A DNA stretch of 64,000 nucleotides, from the NCBI GenBank assembly GCA_044228245.1, contig JBGAVG010000004.1, forward strand, positions 62,001 to 126,000, given 5' to 3'. Positions 42,320-52,007 of this stretch are shown here, in pieces. The DNA comes from Methylotenera_A sp044228245 (lineage in GTDB: Bacteria > Pseudomonadota > Gammaproteobacteria > Burkholderiales > Methylophilaceae). The notes under the pieces were generated by a model that was not told the origin of the DNA, did not search any database, and worked only from the letters and a program-made list of their open reading frames with translations. Each line of letters opens with the position of its first letter. Positions within the stretch are counted from its first letter, which is position 1. The position numbers were made by a program, and so were the translations under genes.

Positions 42320-43168
42320 ATGGAAAATCATAAAACTATACAAATAAAGACTAAAAGAGGCTTTATCTTAGATGCCTTTGAAGGTGATTCAATCACTCAA
42401 GAAATTCAAAAAAAGGGCGAATATGACGCTAATACGCTGGATTCACTAAGTGAGGTCTTATCTGCTATTCAACCGCAAACAAGTCTTGATATAGGAGCAA
42501 ATATTGGTAACCATGCATTACTTATATCCCGTTTCTCAAAAAATTTGATTGCGTTTGAGCCTGTAAAGTTTATTTTTGAAGTCTTGCAAAAAAATCTGGT
42601 GCAAAATAAAACATCAAACGCGACAGCAGTGAATTATGGGTTATCAAATGAACAACTAATTAGAGAAATTTTTATTCCGGATAATGGCAATCTTGGTTCT
42701 TCAAGTATTGAGGCTATGGGAGGGGCAGGAGAACTTCTGCAAATTGAGACAATAATCGGAGATAGTTACTTGCTGCAGAACCATAGTAATGCGCAGATAG
42801 ATTTTGTCAAAATGGATGTAGAAGGACATGAGGCCGCTGCTTTGCTGGGATTGGAAAACACCATTCATAAAAATCAGCCACTTTTATTACTGGAGTGGAA
42901 AAGCCCAAAAACAATAGCCTTATTTAAAGAACTTGGTTTGTTTAATAAATTATTTGCAGGATATTCCTTTTATTCGCTTTCTTACACAAGTAACAAAAAA
43001 GTGCATGCAAATAATTTTGTTGGTTATCTTAAGCGTATCTACTACAGGTTTTTTAAGAAAAAATGGTGTCTTTCAGAATTTGACCCAGAGAAAAGCTATT
43101 CCAATGTTTATTTTGTCCCAGAGAGATATCAATCTATCTTTAGAAGGTTTATTTATTTGCAGGGTTAA
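42320..43168 (+). CDS. FkbM-family methyltransferase
   Basis: A 282-residue protein with the SAM loop SLDIGANIGNHALLISRF and the FkbM signature DFVKMDVEGHEAAALLGLE, implying O-methylation, usually of a glycan hydroxyl. Base composition is clearly more AT-rich than the flanking core genes and codon choice shifts accordingly, suggesting acquisition by transfer. Confidence 0.88.
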   Translation: MENHKTIQIKTKRGFILDAFEGDSITQEIQKKGEYDANTLDSLSEVLSAIQPQTSLDIGANIGNHALLISRFSKNLIAFEPVKFIFEVLQKNLVQNKTSNATAVNYGLSNEQLIREIFIPDNGNLGSSSIEAMGGAGELLQIETIIGDSYLLQNHSNAQIDFVKMDVEGHEAAALLGLENTIHKNQPLLLLEWKSPKTIALFKELGLFNKLFAGYSFYSLSYTSNKKVHANNFVGYLKRIYYRFFKKKWCLSEFDPEKSYSNVYFVPERYQSIFRRFIYLQG

Positions 43169-43254
43169 TGATTTTCAACAGGCTATTAAGTCTGGTGCAT
43201 TATCTCTGGATTGATTTATATTTGAGTAACGATTTTTGATTACCTAATTTTATT

Positions 43255-43950
43255 TTGATAAACGCTATAAAAAATTACTATTGGTCACGTTTGCTCGCAA
43301 AGTATCATTGCAAGTTTTCCTCTGGAGTTTCAAATCTTGGTAGCAGGGTTAAGTTGACGCTCGAGAGCCATGTTAGACTTGGGCGTGTAGTGATAAATGC
43401 GGGAAATCAAGCGATTGGTGCCTACACTTATATAAGAAGCGGCTCTGAGCTATTTGGAAACTGTGAGATTGGGCGTTTTTGCTCAATTGGTTCAAATGTC
43501 CTGGTAGGATTAGAAAAGAATAAACACCCCACTGACTGGCTAACAACTTCATTGTTTACCAAAGAACTGGAACGCAGATATGCGTCGGACAATTCAGTTA
43601 AACCGACTAAAATAGGTAACGATTGCTGGATTGGGCGCGATGCGGTCATTATGAGTGGTGTTACTATTGGGGATGGTGCAATTATAGGTGCAAGGGCGCT
43701 AGTAACTTCTGATGTCCCCCCCTTTGCTATTTATGCAGGCATGCCGGCAAAACTGATTAGATATAGATTTTCGGAAGAGTTAATAAAGAAAATTACAGAT
43801 AGTAAATGGTGGACTATTTCATTTGAGCTTTTGGAAAATCTTAAATTAAGCGATCCCGAATTATGTCTTGAACAGATAAGAAGCCTTGATGCCACTGCAG
43901 TAGCCGTTTATAGAAAAATTAGCATTACCAAAAGAGGTATTGAATTATAG
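43255..43950 (+). CDS. Hexapeptide-repeat acyltransferase (CatB/WbbJ-like)
   Basis: A 231-residue left-handed beta-helix protein with IGNDCWIGRDAVIMSGVTIGDGAIIGARALVTSDVPPFAIYAGMPAKLIRYRF, the acetyltransferase end motif. Sugar O- or N-acetylation is the likely role. The start is uncertain: TTG 43255 is the only upstream codon usable in frame and has no good ribosome-binding site. The gene is AT-rich like its neighbours. The 86 bp before it hold no gene. Confidence 0.82.
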   Translation: MINAIKNYYWSRLLAKYHCKFSSGVSNLGSRVKLTLESHVRLGRVVINAGNQAIGAYTYIRSGSELFGNCEIGRFCSIGSNVLVGLEKNKHPTDWLTTSLFTKELERRYASDNSVKPTKIGNDCWIGRDAVIMSGVTIGDGAIIGARALVTSDVPPFAIYAGMPAKLIRYRFSEELIKKITDSKWWTISFELLENLKLSDPELCLEQIRSLDATAVAVYRKISITKRGIEL

Positions 43951-43972
43951 GGAAAATAAACCAACCATTTGG

Positions 43973-45544
43973 TTATTGTCGCTTTTGGGTGTTCTGATAA
44001 ATTACAATTGATTTTTTTGCCTTGGCTGAACTAAACCGTTTTATCTCGCGGTATTGTGGGAGTTTTTCTATGAGGAGTTTCTCTCTTTCAGGATGCATTA
44101 CTGAGTAGCTAATCAACAAATAGTCATAATGAATGATGCTGTTATCTTCAATCGCAGATTTAGTCACTAGCCAGTTATTACCCCAAGTTCCAACGAACGG
44201 CGCACCGGCATAATAGCGCACTCTTGAGTCATCATAAAAAACAGGCCTGTTGTCTTTGTTGTTGACCCTAACCCAGGCTGCAGCATCCTGTAAGTAGTTG
44301 TAGCCTTCTTCTTTAGGCAGAATATTTTTAACTAAGCTTAAAGACATAAAAACGATTAGCGCAACGGTAAGCCATTTCAGTTTTCTTTCATTGGTTGAAG
44401 TGGGTTGCAGATACTTGAATAAACTTGCTAAGTAGAACGATGCAAATATCATCAGGATCAGGGAGAGCGCTAAAACATACCTGCCTGACAGCACAAATAC
44501 CTTTGTGATGATAAGCGCCATATTGATGATGGCAATAATGGCAGCTACGCTCAATACTCGAAAGGCTTGCTCATCCATCAGGCTGCGCCTTGATTTGATC
44601 GCGAATACGGTTAATCCAACGTTAATGACCCCTATTGATGATATTGCCTTTGCAATCATGATATAGACAAATGTTAGTAATAGTCCCTGTACTGCAAAGT
44701 CTTGTAAATATTTCCCAAGCACTTGCTTAGCCATGATGGCTGATTTTTCATGCAGCTGCTGGGTTAATTCTTGAAACAGATTGGTGGTGAATACTTCTCG
44801 AAGCCGCCCAAAGCTGCTCATGGAAAGGTCGTTGTGAAGGAACAGAAAGCTGATAATACTTACACCCGCAATGATGTTTAAAAAATTGCATTTTAGGAAA
44901 TCGCCTAATCGCTGCTTCCACGGACCATGCTGTGTAAACAGCAGAATAGCGGGTAGAAAAATGAGATAACTGATCGCTTCAATCCGAAACAGGGTAGCTA
45001 GAATGGCGCTGGTCTGCCAGAAAAAGGCATCCATATAGCTTTTTGTTCTAAAAAACCGAATAAAAAATACGAGACTGGTGAGATAAAACGCCCAAAACCC
45101 CTGGTCACGCATCAGCATTTCCAGCACATCACCCACCAGATAATGTGAGCTAAACAAGATGAGCGCGCCAGCTAGCATAACTCTGGTGCCACCTCCTGCT
45201 AGTTCAATGATCTTCAGGAAGCTGGCAGTGGTGATGCCAAAAAAAATCACGCTTAGCAATTGGGCGGAGGTGTGAATATTTAATGTGGTGAGTTTATGTG
45301 TAGCAGCGATGAGGATGGAGTAAAGCGGCCAATTAAATACTTTAATAGCGCCTTGCCAATCACCCAGCGCAAATAACCGGGCAGATTCAAAATACAACAC
45401 AGAGTCAGGGTTAATCCAGCCATGCTGTATGTTCTGAATGCGCGCGGCAAGCAACATTCCCAGAATAACGATGGGCAGATATAGCTTTCTTGTAGAAAGA
45501 CTATCTATTTTGCTGAGTTTGAATTTTCCAGACAATGAATTCAT
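43973..45544 (-). CDS. Polytopic membrane protein, probable GT-C glycosyltransferase
   Basis: A protein of about 523 residues with roughly ten transmembrane segments and a soluble C-terminal part. The early loop WINPDSVLYFESARLFALGDWQGAIKVFNWPLYSIL has the acidic residue and layout of GT39-like enzymes, but no family signature is decisive. The frame extends 30 codons into waaF; ATG 45544, five bases behind the waaF stop, is the likely start. It shares the lower GC content of the two genes facing it. Confidence 0.75.
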   Translation of the reverse strand: MNSLSGKFKLSKIDSLSTRKLYLPIVILGMLLAARIQNIQHGWINPDSVLYFESARLFALGDWQGAIKVFNWPLYSILIAATHKLTTLNIHTSAQLLSVIFFGITTASFLKIIELAGGGTRVMLAGALILFSSHYLVGDVLEMLMRDQGFWAFYLTSLVFFIRFFRTKSYMDAFFWQTSAILATLFRIEAISYLIFLPAILLFTQHGPWKQRLGDFLKCNFLNIIAGVSIISFLFLHNDLSMSSFGRLREVFTTNLFQELTQQLHEKSAIMAKQVLGKYLQDFAVQGLLLTFVYIMIAKAISSIGVINVGLTVFAIKSRRSLMDEQAFRVLSVAAIIAIINMALIITKVFVLSGRYVLALSLILMIFASFYLASLFKYLQPTSTNERKLKWLTVALIVFMSLSLVKNILPKEEGYNYLQDAAAWVRVNNKDNRPVFYDDSRVRYYAGAPFVGTWGNNWLVTKSAIEDNSIIHYDYLLISYSVMHPEREKLLIEKLPQYREIKRFSSAKAKKSIVIYQNTQKRQ

Positions 45545-45549
45545 GCTAT

Positions 45550-46572
45550 CTAAGAAGTTTCTTGAGCTAATACGAGCGGGATAATATGTTGTGGCCTGAT
45601 ATTCTTCAGGCAGTTTAGATGTGTCAATGGGCACGTTCTTTCAAAGCATGGACTACATTCTAATCCTAGATATTCTATTACCGCATTGGGGTGCATTGGC
45701 GGCGTGTGATAGGGATCAGACGAACCAAAAATCGCAATCAATTTTCTGTCTAATGCGGCAGCCACATGCATCAAGCCGGAGTCATTGCTGATAACGGTGT
45801 CACAGACAGATATCAAGTCGATCGCCTCGCCCAGCTTGGTTTTGCCAGCAAAGTCTGTACACCGACTTTGTGTAAGTTGCTTGATTTGGCTAGTGACTGG
45901 AATATCTTTATCTGAGCCAAACAGCCATACCCGCCAACCCTTGCTGAGCGCGGCAACCGCTACCTCTGCATAATATTCGGCAGGCCAGCGCTTGGCTTCG
46001 CCGTATTCCGCACCTGGGCAGAGGCCTAAAATCCTGCTTTTATCGTATTTGATTCCATGCCTGGATGCCAATATCCATGCGCCTTCTGGGGTGCTTGTCA
46101 ATTGTGGATTTGGCAGATTTTCGGGTATTTCTAGGTTTTCGTTCAAACCTAAAAATACAAAGCGCTCGACGGTTTTTTTGAGTTTAGTTTTATCCAATGG
46201 ACGAATGTCGTTGATTAAGCCATACCGCATTTCGCCTATAAAGCCAGTGCGCCGCTTAATGCCTGCCGCCCAGGGCAGGAGCGCAGATTTGAAAGAATTG
46301 GTGAGGATAATGGCTTGCGTATAATCTTTGTTTTTTAGACGTTTACCAAATTTTATGCGCTCTAAAAGTGCCAGCTCACCATGCTTAAAAGGCAGCGCAA
46401 TCGCTTCGCTGACTTCCGGCATGCGCGCTAACAGCGGTAATGTCCATGCAGGTGCGGCCACGTCGATCACACAGTCTGGCTTATTGGCTTTGATTGTCTT
46501 GAACAGGCTTTGTGCCAGCACCATATCGCCCACCCAGGCTGGGCCAAGAACTAATATTTTTTCGGCGGACAT
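45550..46572 (-). CDS. waaF: ADP-heptose:LPS heptosyltransferase II
   Basis: A 340-residue GT9 enzyme adding the second core heptose. It shows VLGPAWVGDMVLAQSLFKTIK, LCPGAEYGEAKRWPAEYYAEVA and ISNDSGLMHVAAALDRK. It follows hldE by 35 bp and ends the ADP-heptose run. Confidence 0.96.
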   Translation of the reverse strand: MSAEKILVLGPAWVGDMVLAQSLFKTIKANKPDCVIDVAAPAWTLPLLARMPEVSEAIALPFKHGELALLERIKFGKRLKNKDYTQAIILTNSFKSALLPWAAGIKRRTGFIGEMRYGLINDIRPLDKTKLKKTVERFVFLGLNENLEIPENLPNPQLTSTPEGAWILASRHGIKYDKSRILGLCPGAEYGEAKRWPAEYYAEVAVAALSKGWRVWLFGSDKDIPVTSQIKQLTQSRCTDFAGKTKLGEAIDLISVCDTVISNDSGLMHVAAALDRKLIAIFGSSDPYHTPPMHPNAVIEYLGLECSPCFERTCPLTHLNCLKNIRPQHIIPLVLAQETS

Positions 46573-46607
46573 GTTAAGTTATGCAGTTTAGGCGTTTATT
46601 TTTTTGA

Positions 46608-48065
46608 CTAAGTATGCATTTTTTGGATAAGCTTACTGGTGCTGCGTCCTTCAACCAGATCAATCAGCGCGATTTCGCCGCCCCACGATTGTACCTCTTT
46701 GCTGCCGACTACCTGATCCTCAGTATAGTCGCTACCCTTGGCGATGACATCGGGTTTAATCGCGTTGATGAGATGGATGGGCGTGTCTTCGTCAAATAAA
46801 ATCACAGCGTCAACAGACTCTAGCGCTGCCAGTACGCGCGCACGGTCATTTTCATGCACAACTGGTCGTGTTGGACCTTTAAGTTTTCTCACGGAGCGAT
46901 CGGTGTTGAGCCCCAGGATGAGTTTGTCGCCGCGTTTTTTAGCAGCCTCCAGATAAGTGACATGACCTGCATGCAGCAAATCAAAACAGCCATTAGTGAA
47001 CACGATTTTTTGCCTGGACATTTTCCAGGCTTCGACTTTTTGCATCAATTGTGCCAAATCACTTATTTTATGTGCTTGTTCACTGCCTTGTTGTACGGTC
47101 AGTGCTTCCAGCAATTCTTGCTGAGAAATTGGCACCGTACCTACCTTGCCGACCACAACCGCAGCGGCGATATTGGCGATTTGCAGGCTTTCCAGCGGGG
47201 TAAGTCCGCTCATCAAACCTGCAGCCAGCGTGGCGACCACGGTGTCACCCGCACCGGACACATCAAACACTTGCTTGGCAATGGCGGGCAGGTGGTGCGT
47301 ATCTGAATCAATGAGACTAATGCCTTCTTCACTGCGTGTGATTGCAAGAAACTGCAGGTTCAGGTCGTTCTTTAGCTTGCTAGCTTTGCTGATTAAATCG
47401 GGGTCGTTTGTTGTCGTGCCGCAGGCCTCAGCAGTCTCTTTTTTGTTGGGGGTCAGCGCAGTGGCTCCCTGGTATTTGCTGTAATCACGGCCCTTCGGAT
47501 CAACCAGCACAGGGATATGTTGCGTTTTGCATTGCTTGATGACGGTTTGGCAGATTTCGCTGCCCAATAAGCCTTTAGCATAATCAGACAAAATCACAAT
47601 GGCAGGCTTGAGGGCGAGTTGCGCCTGAATGGCACTCAGTAGCTGCGTATTTTCAGCGCTATCGAATGGCGCGCCGCTTTCCTGATCGAGCCGCATCATT
47701 TGCTGATGGCCGCTCAATACGCGGGTCTTGGCAATGGTCGGGCGGTGGCTGGACGTGTACATTCCGCTTGTGTCGACGTCGATTCCGCCGAGCAGTCCAA
47801 GCAGCATTCTGGCCTCGCTATCATTACCTACGCAACCGATAATATGCGTTTTAATGCCCAGCTGCGCTAAGTTTGCTGCGACATTCGCTGCGCCACCCGC
47901 GCGCTCGTTTTGCTCTTTCAACAGCACAATCGGTACCGGTGCTTCGGGTGAAATACGTCCGACGGAGCCGATCAGATAACGGTCCAGCATCACATCACCG
48001 ATTACCAGTGCGTGTTGATTTTGTCGGCCGAATAGCTTGACTGTATCAAAGAGTTTTTGTTGCAT
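46608..48065 (-). CDS. hldE: Bifunctional heptose 7-phosphate kinase / heptose 1-phosphate adenylyltransferase
   Basis: A 485-residue fusion protein. The N-terminal ribokinase-type domain (ALVIGDVMLDRYLIG at the start, DVSGAGDTVVATLAAG near residue 270) makes heptose 1,7-bisphosphate. The C-terminal nucleotidyltransferase domain (VFTNGCFDLLHAGHVTYL, near residue 350) makes ADP-heptose. Both domains look intact and the length is that of E. coli HldE. Confidence 0.97.
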   Translation of the reverse strand: MQQKLFDTVKLFGRQNQHALVIGDVMLDRYLIGSVGRISPEAPVPIVLLKEQNERAGGAANVAANLAQLGIKTHIIGCVGNDSEARMLLGLLGGIDVDTSGMYTSSHRPTIAKTRVLSGHQQMMRLDQESGAPFDSAENTQLLSAIQAQLALKPAIVILSDYAKGLLGSEICQTVIKQCKTQHIPVLVDPKGRDYSKYQGATALTPNKKETAEACGTTTNDPDLISKASKLKNDLNLQFLAITRSEEGISLIDSDTHHLPAIAKQVFDVSGAGDTVVATLAAGLMSGLTPLESLQIANIAAAVVVGKVGTVPISQQELLEALTVQQGSEQAHKISDLAQLMQKVEAWKMSRQKIVFTNGCFDLLHAGHVTYLEAAKKRGDKLILGLNTDRSVRKLKGPTRPVVHENDRARVLAALESVDAVILFDEDTPIHLINAIKPDVIAKGSDYTEDQVVGSKEVQSWGGEIALIDLVEGRSTSKLIQKMHT

Positions 48066-48088
48066 GGGTTTTTATTTTAATCTTGTAT

Positions 48089-48652
48089 TCAATCTGATTC
48101 TAAAATTTCGCACAGTGAATGCCCCACAAAGATATGCGCTTCCTGAATTCTTGCAGTGACATTCGACGGCATGATTAAATTATAGTCACATAAATTCAAT
48201 AGCTTGCCGCCGGTTCCGCCTGTCAGTCCTACGGTAGTTGCGCCGATTGCTTTGGCAGCTTCAATGGCTCGCACAACATTTGCGCTATTGCCGCTGGTGG
48301 TGATGCCAAACACCAAATCTTCAGGGCGGCACAGCGCTTCGATCTGGCGCGCAAAAATATAGTCGTAGCCATAATCGTTACCCACCGAGGTGAGAATGGA
48401 AGTGTCGGTGGTAAGCGCAATGGCTGGCATGCCTTTACGTTCTTTCTTGAAACGCCCGACAATTTCCGCCGCGATGTGCTGACTATCAGCCGCGCTGCCG
48501 CCATTGCCCATCAGCAAGATTTTCCCGCCATTTTTAATGCAGTTCTGCATTGCAATGCCCACTTCGCTGATGAACGGAAATAGCGGCTCAAGCGCATTGA
48601 ACATTGCCATGTGGGCGGCGTGTTCACCTTTCAAATAATCAACATATTTCAT
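48089..48652 (-). CDS. gmhA: Sedoheptulose 7-phosphate isomerase
   Basis: A 187-residue SIS-domain protein, the first step of ADP-heptose synthesis. It has LLMGNGGSAADSQHIAAEIVGRFKKER, the substrate site TSGNSANVVRAIEAAK and the zinc/His region QEAHIFVGHSLCE. It lies between hldD and hldE. Confidence 0.96.
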   Translation of the reverse strand: MKYVDYLKGEHAAHMAMFNALEPLFPFISEVGIAMQNCIKNGGKILLMGNGGSAADSQHIAAEIVGRFKKERKGMPAIALTTDTSILTSVGNDYGYDYIFARQIEALCRPEDLVFGITTSGNSANVVRAIEAAKAIGATTVGLTGGTGGKLLNLCDYNLIMPSNVTARIQEAHIFVGHSLCEILESD

Positions 48653-48662
48653 TTTTCTCCCC

Positions 48663-49664
48663 TTAGCAGTAAGGGTCAGCTTGCATCAAGTAATTTTGTA
48701 CATAGTCTTTTACACCATCTTCCAGACTGGTGAAAGGAGTGACATAACCGGCAGCAATAAGTTTAGTCATGCTGGCTTCGGTAAAATACTGATATTTTCC
48801 CTGCAGGTCTGCGGGCATGTCGATGTAAGTGATATGCGGTGCTTTTCCCATGCCTATCATCACAGCAGTGGCTAAATCCTTGAAGCTGCGCGCTTTGCCG
48901 GTGCCGATGTTATAGATACCATTGGGAGCGGGCTTGTTGCTTAAAGCGGTGTTTAGAAAGTGTACCACCACATCCGCGGCATCTTTCACATACACAAAGT
49001 CACGCATCTGCATGCCATCCTCAACTCCTGCCTTGGTGCCCTTGAACAGCTTCATGGTGCCGGTCTGGCTGAACTGTTTAAAGGTATGAAACGCGACGCT
49101 CGCCATGCGCTCTTTGTGATATTCGTTAGGGCCATATACGTTAAAAAACTTGAAGCCAGCCCAGGCTGGTGGCGAATCTTCAGCCTCTTGGCGCAATACC
49201 CATTGGTCGAAAAAATGTTTGGAGTAGCCATAGCCGTTAAGCGGGCGCAAGTTTTCGATACTTGCATCGTCATAACCCAGATTGCCGTCGCCGTAAGTAG
49301 CTGCAGAGCTGGCATAGAAGAATGGCACGCTGTTGTCTGCACACCATGTCCACAAGTTTTGCGAATAGTGAATGTTGCTTTCCACCAGCTTATTAAAGTC
49401 GCGCTCGGTGGTCGCGCTGATCGCGCCCATGTGAATGATGGCTTCGATATCGGTACGGGCTTTAGATTCCGTGCCATTTTGAAGCCAGGACAGCAGCTGG
49501 TCTTTATCCAGATATTGCGCATATTGGCGATGTGCAAGATTCTGCCACTGCGCCTCATGCGTGATATGGTCAACAATCATCAGGCTATCGCGACCAAGTT
49601 TGGTATTTAAGTGCCAGGCGATGATAGAACCTATCATTCCTGCGCCACCCGTAACAACAATCAT
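48663..49664 (-). CDS. hldD: ADP-L-glycero-D-manno-heptose-6-epimerase
   Basis: A 333-residue extended SDR with VTGGAGMIGSIIAWHLN, YASSAATYGDG and the active site Y-x3-K (NGYGYSKHFFDQW), followed by FFNVYGPNEYHK. It epimerises ADP-heptose to the form used by WaaC and WaaF. It has no strong ribosome-binding site of its own and lies six bases behind a 24-residue ORF that does. Confidence 0.95.
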   Translation of the reverse strand: MIVVTGGAGMIGSIIAWHLNTKLGRDSLMIVDHITHEAQWQNLAHRQYAQYLDKDQLLSWLQNGTESKARTDIEAIIHMGAISATTERDFNKLVESNIHYSQNLWTWCADNSVPFFYASSAATYGDGNLGYDDASIENLRPLNGYGYSKHFFDQWVLRQEAEDSPPAWAGFKFFNVYGPNEYHKERMASVAFHTFKQFSQTGTMKLFKGTKAGVEDGMQMRDFVYVKDAADVVVHFLNTALSNKPAPNGIYNIGTGKARSFKDLATAVMIGMGKAPHITYIDMPADLQGKYQYFTEASMTKLIAAGYVTPFTSLEDGVKDYVQNYLMQADPYC

Positions 49665-49670
49665 GAATGA

Positions 49671-49745
49671 TTACTTTCTTTTAAGCCACTTGACAGTGGT
49701 ATTAAACAACCCGACAAGAAGTGCGAAAACAATATTTTGTCTCAT
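49671..49745 (-). CDS. 24-residue hydrophobic-basic small ORF upstream of hldD
   Basis: ATG at 49745 is preceded by GGAAGG with good spacing. The peptide begins MRQNIVFALLVGLF and ends KWLKRK: one short hydrophobic helix with a basic tail, as in small inner-membrane proteins. It stops six bases before the hldD ATG, so it may be a translated leader coupled to hldD or a functional small protein. It is too short to assign by sequence alone. Confidence 0.5.
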   Translation of the reverse strand: MRQNIVFALLVGLFNTTVKWLKRK

Positions 49746-49770
49746 AACAGCCTTCCTAAATGATTAGGCA

Positions 49771-49776
49771 ATTATA
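49771..49776 (-). promoter_or_regulatory. Probable -10 box for the hldD-gmhA-hldE-waaF operon
   Basis: A perfect TATAAT on the minus strand, 26 bases before the small ORF. The -35 region is a poor match. A CCTAA/TTAGG palindrome (49755-49768) covers the predicted transcription start. Confidence 0.45.
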
Positions 49777-49780
49777 CTGC

Positions 49781-50890
49781 TTATTGTTTAGCACCCAAAG
49801 CCTGCGCCCTTAATTTCGTCATTTCGGCTTCCTGTTTGGCACGCACTGTATCCCATTCGGCGCTCACCCAGCCGTGCAGATTTTCGAGCGTGATTTCGGT
49901 CATGGCGTGTATCCAGGCATCACTTTCGTTGAGTGCCGGAATATAGTGATATTCGCCGCCGCCATGGCGTTGAAAAATATGTTTGCCTTCCATGGCGATT
50001 TCTTCCAGTGTCTCCAAACAATCGCTACTAAAGCCTGGGCAAATCACATCAATGCGCGGGGTTTTGGCTTTGCCTAGCGCTTCCAAAATGTTTGCCAGGT
50101 AAGGCTTAAGCCATTCCTGCCTGCCAAAGCGCGACTGAAATGCGACGGCGTATTCATCTTTATTCAGTCCTAAAACCTCCGCCAATAAGCGCGCTGTTTT
50201 GTGGCATTCACAGTGATACGGGTCGCCCTTCAGCAGGTGAAATTTCGGCACACCATGAAAGCTCATGACTAACTTGCTTGGTTTGCCGCCGTGCATTTGC
50301 CAATGTGCTTGCACAGAATCGGCCAAAGCTGCGATGTAGGCTGGATGGTCGTGATAATGGCGAATGCTGCGAATGGCAGGCTGGTTGCGGGTTTTGAGCA
50401 ATACGCGGAACACCGCGTCCATGGCTGAAGCGGTGCTGCTCGCCGCATATTGCGGATAGAGCGGAAACACCAGAATGCGGTCGCAATGCTGGGCTTTGAG
50501 TTTTTTGATGGCGGATGCAATCGAAGGGTTGCCATAACTCATGCCCAGCTCAATCACGAATGGTGATTTGATTCTTTGCGCCAGAAATCCGCGTAGTAAC
50601 TGCGCCTGCTTTTGCGCATGCACCAGCAGTGGCGAACCTTCCGGTGTCCATACCTGCGCATATTTTTCGGCTGATTTTTTTGGGCGAACCCGCAGAATAA
50701 TGCCATGTAAAATAAACCACCAGATGGCGCGCGGGATTTCCACGATGCGTGTGTCGCTTAAAAACTGGCGCAGATATGGCCGCAAAGCCGCACCTGTAGG
50801 CGAGTCCGGCGTGCCTAAATTAGCCAGCAGAATGCCGACTTTAAGCTGGTCGCCATGTTCAAAGGGTGGTTCCGGATTGTAATAGGCCAT
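49781..50890 (-). CDS. hemH: Ferrochelatase
   Basis: A 369-residue ferrochelatase inserting iron into protoporphyrin IX. It shows GILLANLGTPDSPTGAALRPYLRQFLSD, the catalytic His region MSFHGVPKFHLLKGDPYHCECHKTA and the late ICPGFSSDCLETLEEIAMEGK. It follows hrcA by 13 bp. Confidence 0.96.
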   Translation of the reverse strand: MAYYNPEPPFEHGDQLKVGILLANLGTPDSPTGAALRPYLRQFLSDTRIVEIPRAIWWFILHGIILRVRPKKSAEKYAQVWTPEGSPLLVHAQKQAQLLRGFLAQRIKSPFVIELGMSYGNPSIASAIKKLKAQHCDRILVFPLYPQYAASSTASAMDAVFRVLLKTRNQPAIRSIRHYHDHPAYIAALADSVQAHWQMHGGKPSKLVMSFHGVPKFHLLKGDPYHCECHKTARLLAEVLGLNKDEYAVAFQSRFGRQEWLKPYLANILEALGKAKTPRIDVICPGFSSDCLETLEEIAMEGKHIFQRHGGGEYHYIPALNESDAWIHAMTEITLENLHGWVSAEWDTVRAKQEAEMTKLRAQALGAKQ

Positions 50891-50903
50891 TTATTGTTCT
50901 GTT

Positions 50904-51914
50904 TTAGTTATTTGATAAAGCATTCGATAGCAGCTTCGCCGTCACATCCACAATGGGAATCACGCGTTCATACGCCATACGGGTTGGGCCGATGACGCCC
51001 AACGTGCCGACTACCTGGCCATCTGCCTCATACGGCGCGGTGATCATGCTGCATTCATCCAGAGGCAAGTAACCGCTCTCGCCGCCGATGAATATCTGTA
51101 TGCCTTCGGCGCGCTGGCTGTTATCCAGCAACTGCATGAGCGAAGTGCGGCGCTCAAAAATCTCGAACAGCTTACGCAGGCTGTTGACGTTGGTGGATAA
51201 ATCGTCGATTTGCAATAAATTGCGCTCCCCGGCAATTACCACGCCATCGCTGTCTGCAGCGTTGGTGCTTGTTTCCAGCGCGGCTGTCATTAATCGGTTC
51301 ATATCAGTCTGCATCTGTTTGAGTTCTGCGCGCAGTTTTTGCTGCACTTCATCAAACGTTTGGCCTGAAAAATTGGCGTTAAAGTAATTGCTGGCTTGTG
51401 TAAGCTCACTGGCTGAATAAGGCTTCTCGGTGAGGATGATGCGATTCTGCACGTTGCCGTCGCTGGTGACGATAATCACCAGAATGCGTTTTTCGGTCAG
51501 CGGCAAGAATTCCAGATGCTTGAAAGCAAGTGCTTTACGTTTGGGAATCATCACCAGGCCGGCAAATTGCGTGAGCTGCGACAGCATATCAGCCGCGTTA
51601 GCAATCAGCTCACTCTGGTTGGGGGACGATAAACCACTTTTAAGTTGCTGAATTTGCTGATTTTCCAGTGGCTGCACGGTGAGCAGCGTATCCACAAACA
51701 GGCGGTAGCCTTTTTGCGTGGGTACACGCCCCGCCGAAGTGTGCGGGCTGGCAATAAAGCCTAGCTGCTCCAGGTCGCTCATCACGTTGCGGATGGTGGC
51801 GGGGCTGACATCCAGGCCGGAATGCTGCAGCAGCGTGCGCGAGCCGATGGGCTGACCATCACTGATGTAATGTTCAACCAAGGTTTTGAGCAGAATTTGT
51901 GCGCGTTTATCCAT
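50904..51914 (-). CDS. hrcA: Heat-inducible transcription repressor HrcA
   Basis: A 336-residue repressor with an N-terminal winged helix (ILLKTLVEHYISDGQPIGSRTLLQHSGLDVSPATIRNVMSDLEQLGFI) and a GAF-like dimerisation region ending with GVIGPTRMAYERVIPIVD. HrcA binds CIRCE sites and is kept active by GroEL in studied bacteria. In this window the only CIRCE I find is in front of rpoH; none lies before hrcA, grpE or dnaK. Confidence 0.96.
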   Translation of the reverse strand: MDKRAQILLKTLVEHYISDGQPIGSRTLLQHSGLDVSPATIRNVMSDLEQLGFIASPHTSAGRVPTQKGYRLFVDTLLTVQPLENQQIQQLKSGLSSPNQSELIANAADMLSQLTQFAGLVMIPKRKALAFKHLEFLPLTEKRILVIIVTSDGNVQNRIILTEKPYSASELTQASNYFNANFSGQTFDEVQQKLRAELKQMQTDMNRLMTAALETSTNAADSDGVVIAGERNLLQIDDLSTNVNSLRKLFEIFERRTSLMQLLDNSQRAEGIQIFIGGESGYLPLDECSMITAPYEADGQVVGTLGVIGPTRMAYERVIPIVDVTAKLLSNALSNN

Positions 51915-52007
51915 GTTGCTACCTATGTCGCTATTTTGCCTGAATTAGTTCGACTGTAATAGATTGATTTTCTTTTCACGCTCCGTCAACTATGTTTTAA
52001 TTCTTCC

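Noticed and set aside
46055..46095. A possible fifth copy of the dispersed palindromic repeat inside waaF (shares cgcatggatattggc with the waaC copy)
   Set aside because: A 15-base match is expected by chance a few times in a window this size, and the flanking arms agree only weakly. Kept out of the repeat family.
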